Source: Spirochaetota bacterium
GTDB lineage: Bacteria > Spirochaetota > UBA4802 > UBA5550
Length of the DNA stretch: 35,864 nucleotides
Reading direction: 5' to 3'
NCBI GenBank assembly: GCA_017999915.1
Contig: JAGNKX010000015.1
Location: forward strand, 110,376-146,239
Shown: positions 8,386 through 15,208 of the stretch, one piece after another
How positions within the stretch are numbered: the stretch's first letter is position 1
Layout of the letters: the number at the start of each line of letters is the position of its first letter
Notes under the pieces: model-generated
What the model saw: only the letters and a program-made list of their open reading frames with translations
What the model was told of the DNA's origin: nothing
The model's database searches: none
Position numbers and translations under genes: made by a program

Positions 8386-9349
8386 ATTTTCCCCTCTGGT
8401 ACTTCCGCACCGCCTCGTTATGCTCCTTCAGCGTCCTGGAAAAATGATGGGACCCGTCGTTCTTTGCCACGAAGTAGAGGTAGTCCGATTTCATGGGATA
8501 CATGGCCGCCAGGATCGACTCCCGGCCCGGCGAGCAGATGGGCGTGGGGGGCAGGCCGGTCCGGCGGTAGGTGTTGTAGGGCGAGTCGGACCTGAGGTCG
8601 CTCACGGTTATGGGGCCGGTGAATTTTCTCACCGCGTACCGCACCGTCGGATCGCAATCGAGCCTCATGTTTTTCCGGAGCCGGTTGTGGAAGACCGATG
8701 ATATGAATTCGCGCTCGTTGTAGACCTTCGCCTCCTTCTCCACCAGGGACGCCATGGTCAGGATCTCCCTTGCGGTCATGCCGGGACCGTAGGCCGGCCG
8801 GTCGCCCAGGACGGTCATCATTTTCTTCTGTATGATGCCGATGATATCCCGTGGGTCGGAGCCCTCGGGAAAGACATAGGTGTCCGGGAAGAGGTACCCC
8901 TCGGCCGTGGGGGAATCGACGCCCAGCGTTTTCAGGAAGGTCTCGTCAAAGGCGTGATCGAGGAAGGCGTTGTAATCGCAGACGCGGTTGGCCTCCAGGC
9001 GTTCCGCGATCTGGTAGAGGTTGAATCCCTCGGGGATGGTGACCTTCCGCGATAGGATATCGCCGCGGGTAAGCTTTCTCAGGATCTCCAGGGAATTCAT
9101 GCCGGCGAAGATCCTGTAGGTGCCGGCGCGCACATGGCGCCGGTCGGCGATATACGAGGAGTAAACAAAAAAATCGCCGCTGCGGATCAGGCCGCTCTTC
9201 TTTAAATTACCGGCGATGCGGCGCATCGAGTCGCCGTAGGAGACGGTAAAGGCGCTCTCCCGCATGCCGGGAGGGGCCGAGTTAAGGTACAGGAGCAGGG
9301 CTATCCCCGCCAGCGCCGGGACCAATACCGCGATGAATAATTTTTTCAT
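8384..9349 (-). CDS. mltG: Endolytic murein transglycosylase MltG
   Basis: The 321-residue protein starts with a single N-terminal membrane anchor (residues about 3-21), then a LysM-like region (about 30-100). The YceG catalytic domain follows, with the active-site motif SLVEKEAK (E204), DCDPTVRYA, SDSPYNTYRRTGLPPTPI and YFVAKNDGSHHFS. MltG cleaves nascent peptidoglycan strands at the outer face of the inner membrane and sets glycan length, often with cell-division and elongation machinery. The length is normal for the family. It sits 4 bp after the end of the DprA-like gene, so the two are very likely co-transcribed. The operon ends at the hairpin at 8344-8385. Confidence 0.95.
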   Translation of the reverse strand: MKKLFIAVLVPALAGIALLLYLNSAPPGMRESAFTVSYGDSMRRIAGNLKKSGLIRSGDFFVYSSYIADRRHVRAGTYRIFAGMNSLEILRKLTRGDILSRKVTIPEGFNLYQIAERLEANRVCDYNAFLDHAFDETFLKTLGVDSPTAEGYLFPDTYVFPEGSDPRDIIGIIQKKMMTVLGDRPAYGPGMTAREILTMASLVEKEAKVYNEREFISSVFHNRLRKNMRLDCDPTVRYAVRKFTGPITVSDLRSDSPYNTYRRTGLPPTPICSPGRESILAAMYPMKSDYLYFVAKNDGSHHFSRTLKEHNEAVRKYQRGK

Positions 9350-9353
9350 GATC

Positions 9354-10304
9354 CTATCCGAATTTCGCCATTCCTATGATGCGGTCCATGTTGGGGACCA
9401 CCATGCCGTTTTCCATCCTTCCCATCACCGCCAGGCCGCCCAGGTTATCCATTATAATCTTGTTGCCGTCGGCGTTTTTCGGATACTCGCCATATTGGGT
9501 CGTGAAGAGGGGGACCTTCAGGTTGTGGGCCGACTTGGCCGCCTCGAAGATGCCGCCTTCGGCCGGGGCCTCGACGATATACACGGCGTAGGAAAGGGCG
9601 CAGATGATCTTGTTCCTGATAAAGGCGTTGAACCTGTTCGGCTCCCTGGCCGGGTAGAAGGGCGAGACGACGGCCATGGTGTCCGGGTTCATGACATCGC
9701 GGAGCATTTCCGGCACCGTGAGGTGGAACATGCCGTAGGGCACCAGGGCGATCGTGCCGCCGCCGTTGAAGATGGCGGAGCGGTGCGCGACCAGGTCGGC
9801 TCCCCGGGCATACCCGCTGATGACCGGGATCCCGTGCTTCGCCAGCTCCCGGGCCGCCTCGAAGGCGATCATCTCCCCCTTGTCGCTCACGTCCTTGTCG
9901 CCGAGGATGGCGACGCCTTTCCGCTTGAGCAGTTTCACGTTCCCGTAAACATACAGGAGGGGAGGGATCGCGTTCCCCAGGGTCTCCCTGAGCCTGGCCG
10001 GGTAAGAATCGGAAAAGAACGTGATCACGTCTATTCCCGACTCGAGGAGCCTGAAATAATCCTCCTCTATTTTGGGAAGGGCATCCTCCATGGCGGCGAC
10101 CGCCTCGGCGATCTTATCCGGGAAGCGGAATTCATTCCTGATCTCCTCCGCGGAGAGGCCGCACAGGTCCGCCACCGAAAGGCCCTGCTTTTCCAGCGCC
10201 TCATGTATCTCCATCAGGTGGGCGGGGCCGATGCCGTGGGTCTGCTCAAGGGCTATCCAGTATTTTGTGCTGTTCATAATGTTTAATAGTGCGAGCCGGG
10301 GCAT
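9354..10304 (-). CDS. Divergent DprA/Smf-family protein
   Basis: The 316-residue protein has the DprA layout. A helical N-terminus contains a helix-hairpin-like TKYWIALEQTHGIGP. A Rossmann-like core carries SDSYPARLRETLGNAIPPLLYVYGN, then VISGYARGADLVAHRSAIFNGG, FIRNKIICALSYAVYIVEA and the late FTTQYGE. DprA binds single-stranded DNA and loads RecA during uptake of DNA. Here the usual GTRR motif is GDKDVS and the usual SGSLITA is EGGIFEA, and there is no C-terminal winged helix. A standard DprA is encoded 3 kb away at 13313, so this copy has probably taken another role. The ATG at 10304 has GGGGAG only 2 nt away; a second ATG at 10277 is possible. Confidence 0.8.
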   Translation of the reverse strand: MPRLALLNIMNSTKYWIALEQTHGIGPAHLMEIHEALEKQGLSVADLCGLSAEEIRNEFRFPDKIAEAVAAMEDALPKIEEDYFRLLESGIDVITFFSDSYPARLRETLGNAIPPLLYVYGNVKLLKRKGVAILGDKDVSDKGEMIAFEAARELAKHGIPVISGYARGADLVAHRSAIFNGGGTIALVPYGMFHLTVPEMLRDVMNPDTMAVVSPFYPAREPNRFNAFIRNKIICALSYAVYIVEAPAEGGIFEAAKSAHNLKVPLFTTQYGEYPKNADGNKIIMDNLGGLAVMGRMENGMVVPNMDRIIGMAKFG

Positions 10305-10416
10305 GGCTCCCCGACGGACATGGTATGCGACATTAGCGGGATATGATTAAAAAGTCAATAAAATCCTTTCATTAAAAATCCTTGAAAAAAACGTGAAAAA
10401 TCCCCATATTGGAACC

Positions 10417-10779
10417 ATGGAAGGCGATATAAACATCAGCGACGACCATGGCCTCCTGGTAATCGAGATCATGGTCGAGAAATTCGATTTCTTTCTCATA
10501 TCCGACCATGCGGACCGGCTCCGGGACCTCCTGGCAGGACGGAGCTATCCCCCAGCTATTTTTGATCTTACCAGGGTCAAGGTCATAGATTCCAGCGTTT
10601 TCGGCTTTCTCCTGGAAATACGCAATACCATGAAAAAAAAGGGCCGTGAGATAGCGGTCGTGTGCGTTGACCCTGAAGCCCTCCACGTGATGGAAATGCT
10701 CAAGGTACCGCGGTTTATCCGGGTCTTCCAATCACGGGACGGGGCCGGTGAATATTTAAACAGTTTGGGAGTTCTGTGA
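10417..10779 (+). CDS. STAS-domain protein (anti-anti-sigma-like)
   Basis: The product is about 120 residues and is a single STAS domain. A beta strand (GLLVIEIMVEKFDFFL) and a helix (HADRLRDLLAG) precede the conserved core IFDLTRVKVIDSSVFGFLLEIRNTMKKKG. In this core the DSS site is where RsbW-like kinases phosphorylate SpoIIAA-type proteins. Such proteins control sigma factors or scaffold signalling by partner switching. No partner kinase or phosphatase is adjacent, although a SpoIIE-type phosphatase lies at 32862. The ATG at 10417 begins where the domain does. A GTG at 10393 is in frame, and neither has a strong ribosome site. It is divergent from the DprA-like gene, with about 110 bp between them. 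Confidence 0.85.
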   Translation: MEGDINISDDHGLLVIEIMVEKFDFFLISDHADRLRDLLAGRSYPPAIFDLTRVKVIDSSVFGFLLEIRNTMKKKGREIAVVCVDPEALHVMEMLKVPRFIRVFQSRDGAGEYLNSLGVL

Positions 10780-11147
10780 AATAATCCGACGCCGGATTGA
10801 CCCTCCGGAAGGGACGGTCTGTTTCGTCCATCCGATATACAATATTCATCCTCCGTCTAACCTCGGTATCGTAACAGGCCGCTAATCATCAATGCCAATA
10901 AAAATTGGCTGAAATCCAATTAATTCCGTTGACAGATAATTCACAGCTTTTATTTTTAAAAGAGGTAAAATTTGTATATCAATACAATTTATAGCTTGAC
11001 CTGATAGATGGCAAAGCGAATTTTAGATCAGGTTAGCACACGGTTTCAGCGGCATGGCCCCATCGAGCCCTGGGATCCGGTCAACCATGATTATTTCTAT
11101 CTTTTCGGGCAGTAAACTAATTAAACACAAATAAGAGGAGGTTCCTA
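10780..11147 (+). other. Regulatory region before the acyl-CoA dehydrogenase
   Basis: The stretch carries no long gene. A possible sigma-70 promoter is TTGACA (10929-10934), 16 bp, TATTTT (10951-10956). Next come TTGTAT-atca-ATACAA (10972-10987) and a pair of 7-bp inverted arms ACCTGAT (10999-11005) / ATCAGGT (11027-11033), both candidate regulator sites in the leader. A 35-codon frame occupies 11008-11115. The ribosome site AGGAGG at 11136-11141 belongs to the dehydrogenase. Confidence 0.5.
11008..11115 (+). CDS. Possible 35-residue leader peptide or small protein
   Basis: An ATG frame of 35 codons encodes a peptide starting MAKRILDQVSTRFQRHG, followed by PIEPWDPVNHDYFYLFGQ. Its stop is 32 nt before the acyl-CoA dehydrogenase ATG, so it would be first in the same transcript. 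Composition is protein-like (charged front, aromatic tail), but there is no obvious ribosome site and I do not recognise it. It overlaps the inverted arms at 10999-11033. Confidence 0.3.
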   Translation: MAKRILDQVSTRFQRHGPIEPWDPVNHDYFYLFGQ

Positions 11148-13022
11148 ATGGCATTAAATACCTTGATTGATTCCAGAGACGTACGTTTCATTCTCTTCGA
11201 ACAGCTGGAACTGGACAAATTCTGCGCCAAGTATCCCCGCTATGCCGATTTTGACAAGGATACGCTGGAAAGCACGCTCGATCTCGCCGAAAAGCTGGCT
11301 GTCGAGAAAATCTATCCTACCTACAAGGATGGAGACAGGGAAGGATGTACCTTCGTTCCCGATACCAAAGCGGTAAAGATCCCCAAATGCTACAAACCGG
11401 CCCTGGATGCGTATTACGAGTCCGGCTTTATCGGCACCATGGAAGACGCCGAGATCGGCGGCATGGGAATGCCGGCCCTGATGTACATGACCGTTAACGA
11501 ATTCCTCTGCGCCGCCAACTATAACATCATGATGTATCCCGGCCTCTCCCACGGCGCCATGGGTATGATTCACACCCACGGGACCCAGGAGCAGAAGGAT
11601 ACGTATATCCCGAAGATGATTTCCGGGGAATGGGGCGGCACCATGTGTCTGACCGAGCCCGATGCCGGTTCCGATGTCGGCGCCCTGAAGACCAAGGCCG
11701 TCAAGCAGGCCGACGGTTCATACAAGATCACCGGCCAGAAGATATTCATCTCCTCCGGCGACAACGACTATTACAAGAACATAATCCACCCTGTCCTTGC
11801 GCGGATCGAAGGCGACCCGGCGGGCACAAAGGGTATCTCCATTTTCATCGTTCCCAAGTTCCTGGTCAACAAGGACGGATCCCTCGGCGCCCACAATGAC
11901 GTGAACTGCGCCGGCATCGAGCACAAGATGGGGATCAAGGGTTCCGCGACCTGTACCCTGAGCTTCGGCGACAACGGGACCTGCAAGGGCTTCCTCCTCG
12001 GCGAAGAGCGGAAAGGCATGAAGATCATGTTCCAGATGATGAACGAAGCCCGTCTGGGCGTCGGCATGCAGGGCCTGTCGTTGGCCAGCGCCGCCTACAT
12101 GCACTCCGCCACCTACGCGAAGAATCGTATCCAGGGCGCCCATGTCACCCAGATGCTGAATCCCGAAGCCAAGGGCGTCAATATCAGCCAGCACCCCGAC
12201 GTCAAGCGGATGCTCCTCTGGATGAAGTCCCATGTCGAGGGAATGCGGTTCATCACCTACTACCTGACCCACGCGCTTAACGTTGCCGCGGTCGCCGAGG
12301 GCGAAGAGGCCAAGGAAGCCCTGGCCATTGCCGAGATCATGGTCCCGATCAACAAGGCCGGCAACACCGACAAGTCCGTTGAGATCACATCCGAGGCGAT
12401 GCAGGTATACGGCGGATACGGATTCTGCCAGGAGTATCCGGTCGAGCAGATGATGAGGGACTCCAAGATCACGGCGATCTACGAGGGAACCAACGGCATC
12501 CAGTCGATGGACCTGACCATGCGGAAGATCCTCATGAACCCCGAGCAGTACAACTACCAGATCCTCAAAAAACGGATCGCCGAAGCCGTCAAGAAGGCCA
12601 AGGGCATCGTCGATGACAAGTATATCGCCCTCGTCGAGCGCGGCGTTCAGAAGCTCGACGAAGTCATCACCATGATGAAGGACCAGATGGCGAAGGGCCA
12701 GTTCCTGCACCTGTTCATGAACGCGACGCCGCTGCAGCAGGCGATGTTCATGCTCTGCATGGCCTGGGGCCACATCTCCTCCCTGACCATCACCCAGCCC
12801 AAGATGAAAGAGCTGGTGGGCGACAAGAAAGGCGAAGAGCGCGAAAAGCTCCTCAAGGAAAACGCAGATGCAGCGTTCTACACCGGCAAGGTCCTCGCGT
12901 CGCAGTTCTACCTCGGCGCCGAGTTCCCCAAATACTTCGGCAAGATCGAGGCCCTTATGTTCGGCGAATCGGCCGTCATCAAGGCGTCGGATCCCATCTT
13001 CACCGGGATGCTCGAGCAGTAA
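11148..13022 (+). CDS. Acyl-CoA dehydrogenase, long (about 600-residue) class
   Basis: The 624-residue flavoenzyme carries the FAD/substrate motif CLTEPDAGSDVGALKTKA, the GQKIFISSGDND segment, and the catalytic-loop motif YGGYGFCQEYPVEQMMRDSKITAIYEGTNGIQSMDL. It also has the extra C-terminal helical domain (about 470-624) of the FadE5/DmdC-like group. These enzymes oxidise acyl-CoA thioesters to 2-enoyl-CoA and pass electrons to ETF; chain length cannot be read from the sequence. The ATG has an ideal AGGAGG 6 nt upstream. It is transcribed alone: promoter-like boxes precede it and a strong terminator follows. Together with the acyl-CoA ligase at 30920 it suggests fatty or carboxylic acid degradation. 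Confidence 0.93.
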   Translation: MALNTLIDSRDVRFILFEQLELDKFCAKYPRYADFDKDTLESTLDLAEKLAVEKIYPTYKDGDREGCTFVPDTKAVKIPKCYKPALDAYYESGFIGTMEDAEIGGMGMPALMYMTVNEFLCAANYNIMMYPGLSHGAMGMIHTHGTQEQKDTYIPKMISGEWGGTMCLTEPDAGSDVGALKTKAVKQADGSYKITGQKIFISSGDNDYYKNIIHPVLARIEGDPAGTKGISIFIVPKFLVNKDGSLGAHNDVNCAGIEHKMGIKGSATCTLSFGDNGTCKGFLLGEERKGMKIMFQMMNEARLGVGMQGLSLASAAYMHSATYAKNRIQGAHVTQMLNPEAKGVNISQHPDVKRMLLWMKSHVEGMRFITYYLTHALNVAAVAEGEEAKEALAIAEIMVPINKAGNTDKSVEITSEAMQVYGGYGFCQEYPVEQMMRDSKITAIYEGTNGIQSMDLTMRKILMNPEQYNYQILKKRIAEAVKKAKGIVDDKYIALVERGVQKLDEVITMMKDQMAKGQFLHLFMNATPLQQAMFMLCMAWGHISSLTITQPKMKELVGDKKGEEREKLLKENADAAFYTGKVLASQFYLGAEFPKYFGKIEALMFGESAVIKASDPIFTGMLEQ

Positions 13023-13045
13023 CAGACAGTATAAACGAGAATCGC

Positions 13046-13078
13046 AAAAGGCCGTCCTTCATGGACGGCCTTTTTTTT
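13046..13078 (+). terminator. Rho-independent terminator of the acyl-CoA dehydrogenase
   Basis: The stem AAGGCCGTCC / GGACGGCCTT with loop TTCAT is followed by a run of eight T, 24 bases after the dehydrogenase stop codon. It is a textbook intrinsic terminator. Confidence 0.93.
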
Positions 13079-13118
13079 GACGACGAAGGCGGGGTCACGT
13101 GACCCCGCCTTCGTCGTC
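13079..13118. repeat. Perfect 40-bp palindrome
   Basis: Bases 13079-13098 and 13099-13118 are exact reverse complements with no loop (centre GTCAC|GTGAC). It starts directly after the T run of the terminator. It shares CCCGCCTTCG with the hairpin at 8344-8385. It may be a second terminator, a protein-binding site or a short repeat-family member. Confidence 0.9.
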
Positions 13119-13312
13119 GATGGGACAAAATACTTTCCAACATTTAATAACAAAAAATTAAATTTATATTGATAAAAAATATATAGTGTACATATTTATG
13201 TCACATTAGAATTAATTGCCAATAATTGCTGAAAATGATGAATAATTTTTACAAAGGGCGGTCCCTGTTCGTTACCAGCTATGACAAGACCTTGAACAGG
13301 AGAAAACCGATA

Positions 13313-14482
13313 GTGAAGCAGGGAATGTTATTCATGCCTCCCGAGCCGCATCTAGCCGCCGCGCCCCTGACCGATGACGAGCGGATTCATGCTGTCGCCC
13401 TTTCCATACTATCTTCTCCCGGGGCGAACAGGGTATGGTCGATAGGCGCTTCGCGCAGGCCCGATGAGGCGTACCGGATGATCAGCGCAGGCTGCGTTCC
13501 ATCGACCCAGGCCTATCTCGCCGAGGTTTATCCCGCCGATCCCATCGCGGCGGCCTGGGTTATCGCGCGGAAGGCAGAAGAACAATCGATCAGGATACTC
13601 ACCTGCTGGGACCGTGAGTATCCGCCCCTGCTGAAGGAGATCCAATGCCCGCCCCTGGTCCTGTACCTCAAGGGATCGCTTCCGGAAGGACCGGCCGTAG
13701 CCGTCGTGGGCACGAGAAGGGCGGACCCCAGGTCTTCGGCCGCGGCTCGGCGCCTGTCCCGTGAGCTCGCGGGACAGGGCTTCGTCATCGTGAGCGGCAT
13801 GGCCGTGGGGATCGACCGGGAAGCCCACCTGGGGGCCCTCGACGCCGGAGGGCGGACCGTCGGCGTCCTGGCCAATGGAATCGATATTCTCTATCCCTCG
13901 CCCAACCGTGACCTGTACCGCTTGCTGGAATCGGCCGGGGGCTCGGCCCTGGTCTCCGAATATCCGCCCGGGATCTTCGCCGGCCGCTGGACCTTCGTGC
14001 GGAGGAACCGTATCATCAGCGGCCTCTGCGCCGGCACCGTGGTGGTCAAGGCGGGGGAGCGGAGCGGCGCCCTCATAACGGCGCGTCACGCCATGGAGCA
14101 GAACCGCGAGGTCTTCGCCTGTGCGGGGGGGCCCTTCGAAGGGGATTACGCGGGATGCCATCGCCTCATCAGGGACGGGGCCGTCCTGGTTTCGCGCACG
14201 GAAGACATCATCGCGGAGCTGATGCGCGTTCCCGTCGAGGCGATTGCGAACATGGCCGGCGCCGCCATGGGAGCGGAAGGGAAGGGCCGGGATGCCGTGG
14301 AAGAGCCTCTCCCGGATTCGCTGGAGGGGAGTATACTGGGCCTCCTCTCGCAGGGGGAACGCGATATAGATTCCATTATCAGGGACCTGGCCGTTCCGGC
14401 CGGCGAGGTCAACGAGGCCGTCATTTCCCTCGAGCTGGAGGGGAGGATCAGGCGGAACGGCAACACCGTCGCGCGGGCCTGA
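13313..14482 (+). CDS. dprA: DNA-processing protein DprA
   Basis: This is the standard DprA (about 389 residues from this start). It has an N-terminal SAM-like helical region (ERIHAVALSILSSPGANRV), then the Rossmann core with YPPLLKEIQCPPLVLYLKG, VGTRRADPRSSAAARRLSRELA, VSGMAVGIDREAH, RNRIISGLCAGTVVVKAGERSGALITARHA and the late FACAGGPF. The C-terminal winged helix (about the last 60 residues) is present. It protects incoming ssDNA and loads RecA. The start is uncertain. GTG at 13313 has AGGAG 10 nt upstream. The frame is open to a TTG at 13226 with ATGs at 13235, 13238 and 13325, but the residues before 13313 do not resemble DprA. It opens the dprA - haem protein - topA - xerC group. Confidence 0.92.
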   Translation: MKQGMLFMPPEPHLAAAPLTDDERIHAVALSILSSPGANRVWSIGASRRPDEAYRMISAGCVPSTQAYLAEVYPADPIAAAWVIARKAEEQSIRILTCWDREYPPLLKEIQCPPLVLYLKGSLPEGPAVAVVGTRRADPRSSAAARRLSRELAGQGFVIVSGMAVGIDREAHLGALDAGGRTVGVLANGIDILYPSPNRDLYRLLESAGGSALVSEYPPGIFAGRWTFVRRNRIISGLCAGTVVVKAGERSGALITARHAMEQNREVFACAGGPFEGDYAGCHRLIRDGAVLVSRTEDIIAELMRVPVEAIANMAGAAMGAEGKGRDAVEEPLPDSLEGSILGLLSQGERDIDSIIRDLAVPAGEVNEAVISLELEGRIRRNGNTVARA

Positions 14483-14523
14483 GGAGCGGCGCGATCCGTG
14501 TCATCATCATTCAGGGTGCGGTT

Positions 14524-15135
14524 ATGAAAGTAAAGATCATTTTTATCGTTCTGATATCCGTCCTCATGGCGATATCGGCCTCGCAGATATTCACGATACC
14601 TCCCTATGCCGGGGACATCTTCCCCGTGTACAGGTCGGGCTACTTCAGCGAGCTCGACCGGGGGTTCGGCGTTATCGCCGACGCCTTCGTCGGCATCAAG
14701 TCGATGGCGAAGCCCGAGTACGCGTGGATATTCCTCGCCGATACCGGCATCGCCCATGACATGACCATCAAGGTCTACGACTACCGCGGCCGCCTGGTGA
14801 CGGCTCCGGGGGAGAAGAGCGCCAGGCAGGACAAGAAAATATACGGCATCATCAACCGGATCAAGCCGTCGATCCATTCGGAAATACGGGGCGGCAGGTA
14901 TTTCTCCGTGATACCGATGAAGTCGCGGGGCGAATGCGCTTTCTGCCACACCCGCGTAAACCGGCGCGACGTGATCGGCGCCCTCAGCTTCGAGAGGCCC
15001 TATGACGCGCATATCTATTATTCATCGGAGCGCATTATCATATTCATTCTCATCACCATGGCGCTCGGCGCGCTCCTCTACCCGGTGGCGCGCTGGAACC
15101 CGGGGAAGAATATAAAAGAATTATTTGACAAATAA
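14524..15135 (+). CDS. Membrane-anchored monohaem protein (DUF3365/Tll0287-like)
   Basis: The 203-residue protein has an N-terminal membrane helix or signal (about 4-20), an extracytoplasmic domain and a C-terminal helix (about 170-187, IIIFILITMALGALLYPVA). A single c-type haem site CAFCH occurs at about residue 140. The domain pattern, ending in a CxxCH that closes a PAS-like fold, resembles the DUF3365/Tll0287 haem sensors and redox proteins. With two membrane segments and no kinase or cyclase attached, it may be a stand-alone redox or gas sensor subunit. It starts 41 bp after dprA, with AGGGTG as a weak ribosome site, and is followed by topA; a link with either neighbour is not evident. 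Confidence 0.65.
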   Translation: MKVKIIFIVLISVLMAISASQIFTIPPYAGDIFPVYRSGYFSELDRGFGVIADAFVGIKSMAKPEYAWIFLADTGIAHDMTIKVYDYRGRLVTAPGEKSARQDKKIYGIINRIKPSIHSEIRGGRYFSVIPMKSRGECAFCHTRVNRRDVIGALSFERPYDAHIYYSSERIIIFILITMALGALLYPVARWNPGKNIKELFDK

Positions 15136-15208
15136 TAACATATATTTCCAGTTGTTATGAAGCGGCGGAAACGCACCGTGATGGCTGAATCAAAGACGGG
15201 GATTGATA

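Noticed and set aside
9264-10286. 340-codon frame opposite the DprA-like gene
   Set aside because: It is a shadow of codon bias; the minus-strand product has clear DprA motifs and this one matches nothing.
11718-12773. 351-codon frame opposite the acyl-CoA dehydrogenase
   Set aside because: It is a shadow frame, rich in His, Asp and Leu, opposite a gene with unmistakable motifs.
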